From: Verrucomicrobia bacterium LW23
Lineage (GTDB): Bacteria > Verrucomicrobiota > Verrucomicrobiia > Methylacidiphilales > UBA1321
Direction: 5' to 3'
DNA: 64,000 bases
NCBI GenBank assembly: GCA_003054695.1
Contig: QAZA01000045.1
Location: 558,001-622,000, forward strand
Shown: in pieces, positions 34,222 to 42,751 of the stretch
How positions within the stretch are numbered: the stretch's first letter is position 1
Layout of the letters: each line of letters starts with the position of its first letter
The notes under the pieces: generated by a model
The model's input: only the letters and a program-made list of their open reading frames with translations
Databases searched by the model: none
Told to the model about the DNA's origin: nothing
Program-made: the position numbers and the translations under genes

Positions 34222-37017
34222 ATGCCACTCATCGACGGCACCATACCGCGCCCCGTCGGCGCGCAGTTTGATTCTCCGGACAAAGATTACGGCAATCACC
34301 CGCTGGGCCGCTTTGGCACGCTGGGCAACCGCCAGGTGCAGGTGGTGGACTCCGACAATCTCGTACCGCGCAGCTCCAACCACGGGCGGTGGGATGGCTT
34401 TTGCCGCTCCGTCTCCAACTTCTTCTCGCGTGTGGCGGAGGTGTTTATGTCCGCGCCCGCCGCCTCGGCCAGCAAGTTTAACCGCACGCAAAAGGAGTTT
34501 TGCCGCCAGTTTGATAACGTGATGGGCGAGCTCTTCTCCACCAACCCGCAGCAGGGGCGCCTGAGCAACGAGAGCCGCCTTTTCGAGCGCCTGAACAAGA
34601 TGCGCGATCTGGCCGCCGAGATGCGCCGGCAGAATCCCGACTTCGACTTCCGCGGCCTGGTGCAGTCCCGCGCCGCGGCCAACCTGGCCAAACTCGCCCC
34701 GGGCGAGCATGGCGACCGCCAGGAGCTGCAGGACAAACTGCGCATGCTCGACCTCGATCAGTTGCAGCTGGACCTTGCCGAGGATCACGCCGCGCGCGTC
34801 AACCGCATCTTTGTGGAGCTTGGCGGGGACGGCGACGAAGTGCGCCCGCAGGAGGTGTTTGACGAGCTCGCCCCCGTCTTTGCCATGCTGCACGAGATCA
34901 AAGGCCAGGTGCTTGTGGGCGTGATGGCCGATCCCTCCAAAGCCACCGACGAGCAGCTCCTGCAGTTCATCCGCCACGGCAGCGTGCAGGTGCAGCAGGA
35001 GAACGAGGACGTGGGCGTGGGGATGGAAGTCGGCTTCCGCGTGGTGGAGCTTCGGCGCGATGCCAAAGAGGAACTGGCCCGCCGCGCCGGCAACTACCGC
35101 ACGGAGAACATCGACCGCCGCCTGGAGATGGCCGTGGAGAAGCTGCGCGCCGGCAACCCCCGCTGGATGGACGACTTTGACGTGGCCCGCAACAACACCG
35201 GCGCCGCCATGGGCAAGCTGGAGAACTTTGGCCTGCTGCAAGGCCCCCGCACCGCCGGCAAAACCCAGGCGCTGCTGGTCGATTCCCTCTCCCGCCTGCC
35301 CGAGGCGGACCAGCGCCTGCTGCTGCGCAACCTCTCCGGCACCGAGCTGGCCCGCATCGTCGGCGCCTCCGACTACCAGCCGCCGGAGGGCGCCACGCCC
35401 GAGGCCCACGCGGGCGTCCGCAACCTGGCCCGCCTGGAGCAGGAGTTCCGCCTCTCGGAGTTCAAAGGCAAAGTCGCCGGCATCATGATCTCCCCCCGCG
35501 AGCAACCGGTGAGCCGCGACACAATTATCGAGCTGGCCGGCAAACTCCGCGACCTCGAAGCGCTGGGCCTGGAGAACCAGCCCGGCGTGCAGGAGGCCCG
35601 CACCAGCCTCGCCGGCCGCCTGCGCACGCAGTCGCTGGAGAGCCTCAACGTCGGCGGGCTCTCCCTCCGGGACGCCGAAGCCCTCGCGCTGGCCCTCCAG
35701 ACGCTAGGCGCCGGTGCCGGCACGGAGAACGGAGCCATCGCCCGCGCCCTGGCCGAGCGGGTGCTGACCCCGCACCGCGGCGCGCAGATGGACGGCGGCA
35801 TCCGCGAGATGGTGGGCATGGTGCGTGAGGAAGCCCCCGAGTTCCGCATCATCGACAAGTTCATCAACATCCAGAACAGCGCCTCCGTGCACGTCAAGAA
35901 AATGGTGGAGCTCGGCGTCATCGCCGGCCCCGCCACGGAGGCCATGGCCAACGCCGTCATCCGCGACGGCCTCGCCCGCCTCTCGCCCGACGAGCGGCTT
36001 GTCGCCCTGCGCGGCATCTCCTCCAAGGACCTGCAGAGCCTGATCAGCGCGCCCGACTTTGCCGTAACTGGCGGCGTGCCCGGCGAGCAGCTGGAAAGCA
36101 TGAAGCTGGCGCTGACCACTGAACGCGCCCGCCGCATGGAGGCCGCCGAAGGCGTGCTCGAGTCCGTCCGCCTGGACTGGGCCCAGGGCAACGTCTCCCC
36201 CCTGCAGATTATCTCCGCCCAAAACGCGCTCAAGGAGCTGGCCGCACTGGACGTGGACATGGTCATCGCCGAGCGCCGCCAGGTGCTGGTGGGCCTGCTC
36301 AACAACTCCGACCTCACCCGCCTGAACCTGGGCGATATCCCCGACACCTCCCTCAAACCGCTCATCTCCGCCCTGCGCTCCTTTGAGACGCCCGACGTGG
36401 AGACCCCCGCCAGCGAGCTGCGCGCCCGCGTTCAGGAGGAGCAGCGCCGCCGCGTGGCGGAAAGCGAAAACGTCTACCGCACACCCGTCGGCCCCGCCAT
36501 TACCGGCGGCCGCACCGGCAACGTGCAGCAGCTGCTTGCCGGCCTTAACCAGCTGTTTGTCGCCGAAGGCGTGCTGGAAGTGACCCGCGCGCGCCTGGAC
36601 CAGTCCAACGACGCCGGCGCCCTGCAGGACCTTCGGGAACGCGCCATCTCCAGCCAGGTGGACCAGCTGGGCACGGAGGAGCTGACCGAGCTGCACCGCC
36701 AGCTCTCCGCGCCCGGCACGCGCGAGCTGAGCGGGGCCATGCGGGAGATCGCGAACCAGGTGGCCGAGCTGCCGCTGGACGGCGGTGTATCCACCACCAT
36801 GCAGCGCCGCCTGACGGCCCTGGGCAGCTACCTGCACACGCTCAACCAAAAGGTGGAGGCCCGCCTGCGCGAGCGCGCCGTCCCCTTCACCCCCACCCCG
36901 CCCGTCGGCGACGGCGCGCTGGGTCGCCTCGACGGCACCTCCCTCGGCGCCATCCACAACGTCCTCGGCCTCACTATCGACACCAGCAGCGGCGCGCCCG
37001 TGGTCCGGCTGGCCTAA
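34222..37017 (+). CDS. Unknown 931-aa cytosolic protein with internal duplication
   Basis: No family recognised. No signal peptide or membrane helix is visible; predicted almost all alpha-helical with many Leu/Arg/Glu. Two segments of about 90 residues are clearly related: one from K332 (KLENFGLLQGP...LPEADQRLLLRNLSGTELAR) and one from K560 (KMVELGVIAGP...LSPDERLVALRGISSKDLQS). Shorter echoes of the L-x2-(D/E)L-x2-L motif recur elsewhere (SDLTRLNLG, EELTELHRQ). The N-terminal 70 residues are polar and probably disordered. Start ATG at 34222 has a C/T-rich leader. Helical repeat proteins of this size can be scaffolds or secreted effectors; neither is established. From 33950 to 34221 no other gene is seen. 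Confidence 0.7.
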   Translation: MPLIDGTIPRPVGAQFDSPDKDYGNHPLGRFGTLGNRQVQVVDSDNLVPRSSNHGRWDGFCRSVSNFFSRVAEVFMSAPAASASKFNRTQKEFCRQFDNVMGELFSTNPQQGRLSNESRLFERLNKMRDLAAEMRRQNPDFDFRGLVQSRAAANLAKLAPGEHGDRQELQDKLRMLDLDQLQLDLAEDHAARVNRIFVELGGDGDEVRPQEVFDELAPVFAMLHEIKGQVLVGVMADPSKATDEQLLQFIRHGSVQVQQENEDVGVGMEVGFRVVELRRDAKEELARRAGNYRTENIDRRLEMAVEKLRAGNPRWMDDFDVARNNTGAAMGKLENFGLLQGPRTAGKTQALLVDSLSRLPEADQRLLLRNLSGTELARIVGASDYQPPEGATPEAHAGVRNLARLEQEFRLSEFKGKVAGIMISPREQPVSRDTIIELAGKLRDLEALGLENQPGVQEARTSLAGRLRTQSLESLNVGGLSLRDAEALALALQTLGAGAGTENGAIARALAERVLTPHRGAQMDGGIREMVGMVREEAPEFRIIDKFINIQNSASVHVKKMVELGVIAGPATEAMANAVIRDGLARLSPDERLVALRGISSKDLQSLISAPDFAVTGGVPGEQLESMKLALTTERARRMEAAEGVLESVRLDWAQGNVSPLQIISAQNALKELAALDVDMVIAERRQVLVGLLNNSDLTRLNLGDIPDTSLKPLISALRSFETPDVETPASELRARVQEEQRRRVAESENVYRTPVGPAITGGRTGNVQQLLAGLNQLFVAEGVLEVTRARLDQSNDAGALQDLRERAISSQVDQLGTEELTELHRQLSAPGTRELSGAMREIANQVAELPLDGGVSTTMQRRLTALGSYLHTLNQKVEARLRERAVPFTPTPPVGDGALGRLDGTSLGAIHNVLGLTIDTSSGAPVVRLA

Positions 37018-37024
37018 GACCAAT

Positions 37025-37092
37025 GAGCAGGTGCAATCAGCAGATCTGAGAACCTCGAAGAGGTTGACCGATCGTAGTGTATGCACCTGCTC
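37025..37092. repeat. Nested hairpin with AACCTCGAAGAGGTT core between convergent genes
   Basis: Outer arms GAGCAGGTGCA (37025-37035) and TGCACCTGCTC (37082-37092) enclose the perfect palindrome AACCTCGAAGAGGTT (37051-37065). It lies between two convergent genes and may act as a bidirectional terminator or attenuating structure. The core also occurs in degenerate form at 16631, 16836, 43746 and 59552. Confidence 0.8.
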
Positions 37093-37102
37093 GTGAATCG
37101 CT

Positions 37103-38101
37103 CTAGCTCACCTTCTCCCACGTGCCGCTCCTGGCGCTGGCATAGGCGGCGGACATGATGGCGACGGCGTCGAGCGAGGCGGCGAGGTCGGCTTGCAGCT
37201 CCTCGGGCGTCAGCTTGCCTTGCAGCACGGCCGCCAGGCGGTCCACGCGCGTGGGTTCGCCGGCGGGGGCGGGCTCAATCGGCTCGGCGGGCTTGCCGGG
37301 GCGGCCGAGGACGTAGCCGGTGGGGGTGTTCCAGATGGCGCCTGTCTCGCCGACGACCTCAAGGCCGCCGATGCCGCCCGTCTGCGTCCAGGCGGCCTCC
37401 ACCGTGCCGAGCGTGCCGTTGGCAAAGCGAAGCTGGGCAATGCCGAAGTCGTCCACCGCCGGGTAAATGCCGGCGTGGTTGCCGATCTCCGCCCACACCT
37501 GGCTGACGGGGCCAAAGAACGTGCGCACCAGGTGAATGGCGTGCGTGCCCATATCCATAAATGCGCCGCCGCCAGAGAGCTCTCCATTCGTAAACCATTG
37601 CAGGTCAGGGTTATCGAACCAGCGCCCGTAGGCGGCGTGGTGGGCGTTGCGGTAGCGGATACGTGTGATTTTGCCCAGCGGCTCCGTCGCCAGCAATTGG
37701 CGCACGGCCAGCAGCCCGGGCATCCGGGGCTGAAAGTAGCCGGAGAAAAGCACGGCGTTGGGGTGGGCGGCCAGAAGCTCGCGCACGCGCGCCAGGTCGG
37801 CCTCGTTGGTTACGATCGGCTTCTCGCAAAACACCGGCTTGCCCACGGGCAATGCGCGCTCCAGCAGCGGCAGGTGGCGCGTGTTCTCGGCGCAAATGAT
37901 AAAGCCGTCCACGTCGGGCCGGGCCAGCAGATCGTCCAGCGAGGGCACGAAAGGCGCCCTGGCGGACTCCGCATAGCGCTGGCCGCGGTCGGCAATGTCG
38001 TCCCACACGGCGGCAACTTTGCGGCCGTCGGTGGCTTCCGTTATGTTTTTGATGAAGTCGCGCGTGTGAATGTGCGCGGTGGAGATGAAGGCGATGTTCA
38101 T
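37103..38101 (-). CDS. Gfo/Idh/MocA-family oxidoreductase
   Basis: A 332-residue NAD(P)-dependent dehydrogenase. The N-terminal Rossmann fold begins MNIAFISTAHIHTRDF, lacking the classical GxGxxG and carrying a variant STAHIH turn. The EKP motif (VFCEKPIVTN) and the C-terminal substrate domain with GGAFMDMGTHAIHLVRTFFG (catalytic His region) are intact. Members oxidise sugars, inositols or reduce related ketones. Fits the glycan-use theme of the window; substrate unknown. Start ATG at 38101. Confidence 0.88.
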   Translation of the reverse strand: MNIAFISTAHIHTRDFIKNITEATDGRKVAAVWDDIADRGQRYAESARAPFVPSLDDLLARPDVDGFIICAENTRHLPLLERALPVGKPVFCEKPIVTNEADLARVRELLAAHPNAVLFSGYFQPRMPGLLAVRQLLATEPLGKITRIRYRNAHHAAYGRWFDNPDLQWFTNGELSGGGAFMDMGTHAIHLVRTFFGPVSQVWAEIGNHAGIYPAVDDFGIAQLRFANGTLGTVEAAWTQTGGIGGLEVVGETGAIWNTPTGYVLGRPGKPAEPIEPAPAGEPTRVDRLAAVLQGKLTPEELQADLAASLDAVAIMSAAYASARSGTWEKVS

Positions 38102-38540
38102 TGGGGTAGGTAGCCCTCCGGAGCCAGCCTGCCTGGCGGCGCGCGCCCTGCAAACGCAAGGTGCACGCGGTGAGGCCGTTACGGCAAATCCGGAAAAGCG
38201 CTGGAGCGCGAGCGCCGATTGTCGCGATCACGCGTCCATCCCGCATAACTAACAGGATGCGCGCGGGAGGAAAGACAGAAGTGCGGCGGTGCAGGGCGCC
38301 AGGCACTCGCACAATGGAATGGCCGGCACATGCCCTTTTCCCAAATCCGTTGCGGAAAAAAGGGGCGTAGCGCCGGCCTTTCCGCTCTTTTCCATTGACC
38401 AAATGGCGGCGCGCCGTTTTGCTTTCTCCTTTCCAATTGCGTGCACTTTGCGGTTAACTAGGGCCTCTCTTTTTACCGCGCTGCCTTGCAGACACTCGCA
38501 CGCACCCGCAGCAGCCTCCCTTCTCTCTTCTCCTTTTCCC
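38102..38540. other. Divergent intergenic region before MoxR gene
   Basis: These 439 bases separate the Gfo/Idh gene from the MoxR gene. Open frames here look like shadows. The last 70 bases before the MoxR start are nearly pure C/T on the plus strand. A TTGCGGTTAACTAG word near 38451 resembles an end of the TTAACC-type repeats. No promoter is convincing. Confidence 0.4.
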
Positions 38541-39485
38541 ATGCCACATCCCGTTATTGAGCGCTACGAAGCCGTACGCAACGAAATCAAGAAAGTCATC
38601 ATCGGCCAGGGGCCGCTTATCGACCTCGCGCTCATCGGTTTTCTCTCCGGCGGCCACATCATTCTCGAGGGCGTGCCCGGCCTGGCCAAGACGCTCTTTG
38701 CCAAGTCGCTGGCCGCCAGCCTGGACCTGAACTTCCGCCGCATCCAGTTTACGCCCGACCTGATGCCGTCGGATCTCATCGGCACCAACGTTTTCCTTCC
38801 GGACAAGCAGCAGTTCCGCTTTATCCAGGGCCCGGTGTTTACGGATATTCTGCTGGGCGATGAAATCAACCGCACGCCGCCCAAAACGCAATCCGCCCTG
38901 CTGGAGGCGATGGAAGAACGCCAGGCCACGGTGGACGGCCAGCTGTACAAGCTGCCGGATCACTTCTTCGTTATCGCCACGCAAAACCCGATTGAGTATG
39001 AAGGCACCTTTCCGCTGCCCGAGGCGCAGGTGGATCGCTTCCTGTTCAAGATCAAGCTGGGCTATCCCTCTGCGGATGAGGAGCTTGCGTTGCTAAAGCA
39101 CGGCGGCAGCAGCAGTGCGGAGCTCTCGCAGGTCATCAAAGCCACCTCCACCGCCGAGGATCTGGCGACCGTGCGCAAGGCCGTGGACGCCGTAACGGTG
39201 CGCGACAACATCTACGACTACCTCCTGCGCCTCGTCAACACCACCCGCCAGAGCCCCCAGGTTGCCCTGGGCGCAAGCCCCCGCGCCGCCCTTGGCTGGC
39301 TGCGCGCCGCCAAGGTGCGCGCCTGCCTCCAGCAACGCGACTTCGTCACCCCCGACGACCTCAAATTCCTCGCCGCTCCCGTCCTGCGCCACCGCCTGGT
39401 GCTCAAGGCCGAGGCGGAAATCGAAGGCGTCAACGTGGAGCAGGTCATCACGCAAATCATGGCCACGGTGGACGTGCCGCGCTAA
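38541..39485 (+). CDS. MoxR-family AAA+ ATPase
   Basis: A 314-residue AAA+ chaperone-like ATPase. Walker A is GVPGLAKT at residues 44-51, Walker B is LLGDEINRTPPKTQSALLEAM, sensor 1 is ATQNPIEYEGTFPLPEAQ-type (FVIATQNP) and a lid domain follows. Start ATG at 38541 begins MPHPVIERYEAVRNEIKKV, the usual family N-terminus, and is preceded by a C/T-only leader. MoxR proteins normally sit with DUF58 and VWA genes, which together process or insert proteins in the envelope. None is adjacent here, although a VWA protein lies at 59.6 kb. Confidence 0.92.
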   Translation: MPHPVIERYEAVRNEIKKVIIGQGPLIDLALIGFLSGGHIILEGVPGLAKTLFAKSLAASLDLNFRRIQFTPDLMPSDLIGTNVFLPDKQQFRFIQGPVFTDILLGDEINRTPPKTQSALLEAMEERQATVDGQLYKLPDHFFVIATQNPIEYEGTFPLPEAQVDRFLFKIKLGYPSADEELALLKHGGSSSAELSQVIKATSTAEDLATVRKAVDAVTVRDNIYDYLLRLVNTTRQSPQVALGASPRAALGWLRAAKVRACLQQRDFVTPDDLKFLAAPVLRHRLVLKAEAEIEGVNVEQVITQIMATVDVPR

Positions 39486-39509
39486 AGCGGCCGTCCTGCC
39501 CAACTGCCC

Positions 39510-41153
39510 CTACCGCGCCGGGCCTTTGCCTGTGCTTGCGGCCGACGCCGCCGGCAGCGGGCGGGGCTGGCGCACGGGCGGGGGAAGCGGGCTTGTCCTG
39601 GCGAGAGCATCGTTGCTGGCGGAGGCGTTGGCATCCACTTGCGCTTTGGTGGGTTTGGCGGCAACTTCGGCCGAGGCGGGCAGGTACTTGGTGTCCCAGC
39701 CGCCTCCAAGGGCCTGGATGAGTTGCACGGTGGCGTTGAGGCGGCGCGTGCGGATGAGGACGGCGTTGAGCCTGTTGTTGAGCACAACTGTCTGCGCAAC
39801 AAGCACTTGCAGGTAGCCCTGGACGCCGGCCTTGTACTGGTCCGTCGCCACCTCAAGCGAGCGCTGCGAGGACTCCACCGCTTTGTCCTGCGCCGCCGCC
39901 GCCTCGCGCAAAATGCGGATCTGCGACAGCGCGTCTTCCACCTGCTGAAAGGCGGTCAGCACCGTCTGGCGGTAGAGCGCCACGGTGCTCTGGTACTCGG
40001 CCTTGGCCGCGTCGCGCGTTGCCTCGCGCGCGCCGCCGTCAAACAGGGTTTGGGCGAGGGTGGCGCCGACACTCCAGGCAAAGCTCTCCCAGTTCACAAG
40101 CTGCTCCAGCTTAAAGCTTTGCGGGCCGCCGGTGGCGCCCAGGGTAAGCGAGGGAAAGTAAGCCGCTATCGCCACGCCGATGTTTGCGTTGGCAGCCGCC
40201 ACACGCCGCTCCGCCGCCGCAATGTCGGGGCGCCGCTCCAGCAAGTCCGACGGCACGCCGGCCGGGATGGTGGGCAGGCGCGGCGCGGGCGCGGTGCGCT
40301 TGAGCGAGAACATGGCGGGCGGCTTGCCGATGAGCACCGCGACGGCGTGCTCGTATTGCGCGCGCTCCACGCCCAGGTCGATGAGCCGCACCCGGGTGGT
40401 GTCCAGCTGCGTCTCGGCCTCCGCCACGTCGGATTTACTGGCGATGCCGCCCTCCTGGCGGTCCCTGGTCAGCTTCAGGTAATACTCGTAGCTGGCCACC
40501 GTCTCCTCCAGCACGGAGCGCTGGGCGTCCAGCCCGCGGATGGCGAAATAGTACTGCGCGAGGGTGGAGTGGTAGCTGAGGCGCAGGCTCTCCATATCCG
40601 CGTACAGCGCCTGGGCGCTGGCCGTGTTGCTTTCAATATCGCGCCGCACGACTCCCCACAGGTCAACCAGATACGTGGCCTGGATCGGCAAGCCGTAGGC
40701 GCCGTGCTCGCCATTGCTGGAGGCGTGCTGGCCGAGCGTGTTGGTGCGGCTGCCGCGCGCGTGGCTGGCCTCGGCGCCCACGCCTACGGTCGGGAAAAGC
40801 GACGACTTGCTGAAACGCACGGACGCCGTGGCGGCGCGGTACTGGGCCTCCGCGGCCATCAGGTTCTGGTTGTTGAGGTTAACCTGGACCATCAGCGCGT
40901 TGAGCTGCGGATCGCCATACACCTCCCACCACGGCCCGCGCGGGCAATCGTTGCACGGACGCGCGCCGCGCCACCCAAAGGCGCGACTCTTCTCGTCCAG
41001 CGGACCCTCCTTGTACCGCGCCGTGGTGTGCGCGTCGGGCTTCACGTAATCGGGCCCCACGGAGGTGCACCCCGCCGGCACCAGCAGCGCGCCCGCAAGA
41101 AGGAGCGCAGCTGCTGCGGCACGGGCGCGAAGGCGGACGGATGGGGACATCAT
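39510..41153 (-). CDS. NodT-family outer-membrane efflux lipoprotein (TolC-like)
   Basis: A 547-residue outer-membrane channel subunit. The signal peptide ends at PAGC, giving lipidation on Cys about residue 29, followed by SVGPDYVKPDA, the classic N-terminus of NodT/OprM-type proteins. Two OEP repeats with long helices follow (VAEAETQLDTTRVRLIDLG; AYRQTV-type second half), including NIGVAIAAYFPSLTLGATGG. The C-terminal 70 residues are Pro/Ala-rich. It would form the outer-membrane exit of a tripartite RND or ABC export system, but no pump or adaptor gene is adjacent. Confidence 0.9.
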   Translation of the reverse strand: MMSPSVRLRARAAAAALLLAGALLVPAGCTSVGPDYVKPDAHTTARYKEGPLDEKSRAFGWRGARPCNDCPRGPWWEVYGDPQLNALMVQVNLNNQNLMAAEAQYRAATASVRFSKSSLFPTVGVGAEASHARGSRTNTLGQHASSNGEHGAYGLPIQATYLVDLWGVVRRDIESNTASAQALYADMESLRLSYHSTLAQYYFAIRGLDAQRSVLEETVASYEYYLKLTRDRQEGGIASKSDVAEAETQLDTTRVRLIDLGVERAQYEHAVAVLIGKPPAMFSLKRTAPAPRLPTIPAGVPSDLLERRPDIAAAERRVAAANANIGVAIAAYFPSLTLGATGGPQSFKLEQLVNWESFAWSVGATLAQTLFDGGAREATRDAAKAEYQSTVALYRQTVLTAFQQVEDALSQIRILREAAAAQDKAVESSQRSLEVATDQYKAGVQGYLQVLVAQTVVLNNRLNAVLIRTRRLNATVQLIQALGGGWDTKYLPASAEVAAKPTKAQVDANASASNDALARTSPLPPPVRQPRPLPAASAASTGKGPAR

Positions 41154-41426
41154 GGCTGGTGTTTAAACGCGCGCGGCGGTGAAAAGGTTGCGGAGCCCTT
41201 TCTTTATAAGTGAATGCGAAAGCTTCACAACAATTTTAGTTATTATGTTAGAACGAGTGTAAGAATAGCCAAGCAATTGCATTAAAGAAGTTTACGGTCT
41301 AATTATATAGATATACAAATGCACATTGATACACTTTTACATACTTTCGACACACACGCCAAATGGTATCACTGAAAGCAAAAAGTGGATGAATCAAGGA
41401 CACGCAAGGTCCCCGCCCCTCCCGGT

Positions 41427-41749
41427 CCGACTATCTCCACTTAGCGGCTTTGTCCCCCTTCGTGCGAAACTGAATTCCTCCCCTCCCTCTGCTGATTCCG
41501 GCTTCGGCGACCGAGCAACACAGTTTAAGGATTGTTTCGCACGAAGGGGGACAAAGCCGCTAAGCCGGAACGATTCAGATGGGAGTGGCGCAGTGGCGCA
41601 AAAGCTTGCGCTTACAAGACTTTGCGCACGACGAGGCGTATCCTCATGGTCATACGTTGAAGAGTGCGCAATGGCTTGTAGGGCAAGATCTTGCGCCAAT
41701 GGGCTACTCCCATCTGAATCGTTCCGGCTAAGTAAGTGGAGATAGTCGG
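41427..41749. repeat. Composite inverted repeat able to form a three-way junction
   Basis: An outer 17-bp perfect stem (CCGACTATCTCCACTTA 41427-41443 with 41733-41749) encloses two large hairpins placed side by side. Hairpin 1 has a perfect 27-bp stem (41444-41470 with 41534-41560). Hairpin 2 has a roughly 24-bp stem with one gap (41561-41585 with 41707-41730). The preceding 41200-41350 is strongly AT-rich. The GCGGCTTTGTCCC word is shared with the element at 45111. Frames inside the element are not convincing genes. Confidence 0.9.
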
Positions 41750-41815
41750 ATGGGGATGGAGGCAGGACGCCTTACGCCTTGCACATCGCCCCGGCCGGCG
41801 GCATGCTGCCGTGCA

Positions 41816-42553
41816 GTGACTTACCTTCAGTTCCACTGCCTCTTTAACCTGCCGCTGCTGGCCGTGCTGGCGTGGCTTAACCCGGCGTGGACGTGGCACG
41901 AGGCGACAATGCTGGGGGCGGTGCTGGGCATCGTGATGGTGTTTACCACCCCGTGGGACAACGCCGCCGCCGCGTGGGGAATCTGGGGCTTTCCGCGCGA
42001 GAAGTACACGCTGCGCATCGGCTGGCTGCCGGTGGAGGAATACGCGTTCTTTCTCCTGCAGACACTCGCCGTCATCCTTTCCCTGCGCGCCTGGCTGGCT
42101 GCCGCCCCGGCCTGGCGCACCGGCCTGCAGCTGGCGTGGGCGGACTTTCCCGCCTGCCCGGCGTGCGCCGGCGCGGCCGTGGCGGTGTGGATTGCCTCCG
42201 GCCTGTGGCTGTGGCGGCGGCACGCGGCGGGGGGCATTGCGCGGCGGTGGAACTACGCGTTGCACCTGCTGTACTGGTTTGCGCCCGTGTTGGCCCTGCA
42301 GTGGATAGCCGCCCCGCAAGTGCTTGCGCCGCATACGCTTTTGCTGGCCCTTGTCACCCTCGTCTTCGGTACCTACTACACGGCGGCCGATCTGGCGGCC
42401 GTGCGCGGCGGCACCTGGCATTTTGACGAAGCGCAAATTACCGGCTGGAAGCTCCGCGGGATCCTGCCCTGGGAGGAGATCGCCTTCTTCTTCTTGACGT
42501 CCCTGCTTATCGCCCAAAGCTGGCTGCTGCTGGCCCCGCCCTGGGCCAGGTAG
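41816..42553 (+). CDS. Lycopene cyclase, one-chain CrtYcd type
   Basis: A 245-residue polytopic membrane protein with about seven helices and two related halves. Each half carries the (P/W)xEE signature of heterodimeric lycopene cyclases: GWLPVEEYAFFLLQTL in the first and GILPWEEIAFFFLTSL in the second. FTTPWDNAAAAWGIW is the other conserved block. The two subunits (CrtYc and CrtYd) are therefore fused, as in Bacteroidota, archaea and fungi. Start is taken at GTG 41816 (VTYLQFH), which matches the family N-terminus; an upstream ATG at 41750 would add 22 Cys/Pro/Arg-rich residues overlapping the repeat. It cyclises lycopene ends to beta-ionone rings. Confidence 0.85.
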   Translation: MTYLQFHCLFNLPLLAVLAWLNPAWTWHEATMLGAVLGIVMVFTTPWDNAAAAWGIWGFPREKYTLRIGWLPVEEYAFFLLQTLAVILSLRAWLAAAPAWRTGLQLAWADFPACPACAGAAVAVWIASGLWLWRRHAAGGIARRWNYALHLLYWFAPVLALQWIAAPQVLAPHTLLLALVTLVFGTYYTAADLAAVRGGTWHFDEAQITGWKLRGILPWEEIAFFFLTSLLIAQSWLLLAPPWAR

Positions 42554-42751
42554 CGGCGAATCCCCAAATCTTTTTCCATCCGTAGCGCGATGGCCAAAGC
42601 GGTGCTAGATTTCCGGCGGCGGGCCTTCGCCGAGGCACATTACAGTCAAGTCAGTCATGCGTTAGTTTGCTTCACATCCGGCCCGCCGCAGGACAGTAAA
42701 GTATAGATTTATCCATGCATCAACATCCTCATATTCAAGGAGATACATCCT

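Noticed and set aside
41326-41745. Frames on both strands inside the three-way repeat
   Set aside because: They are products of the inverted repeat; the same peptide (SGFVP.RAK) appears in both arms and strands.
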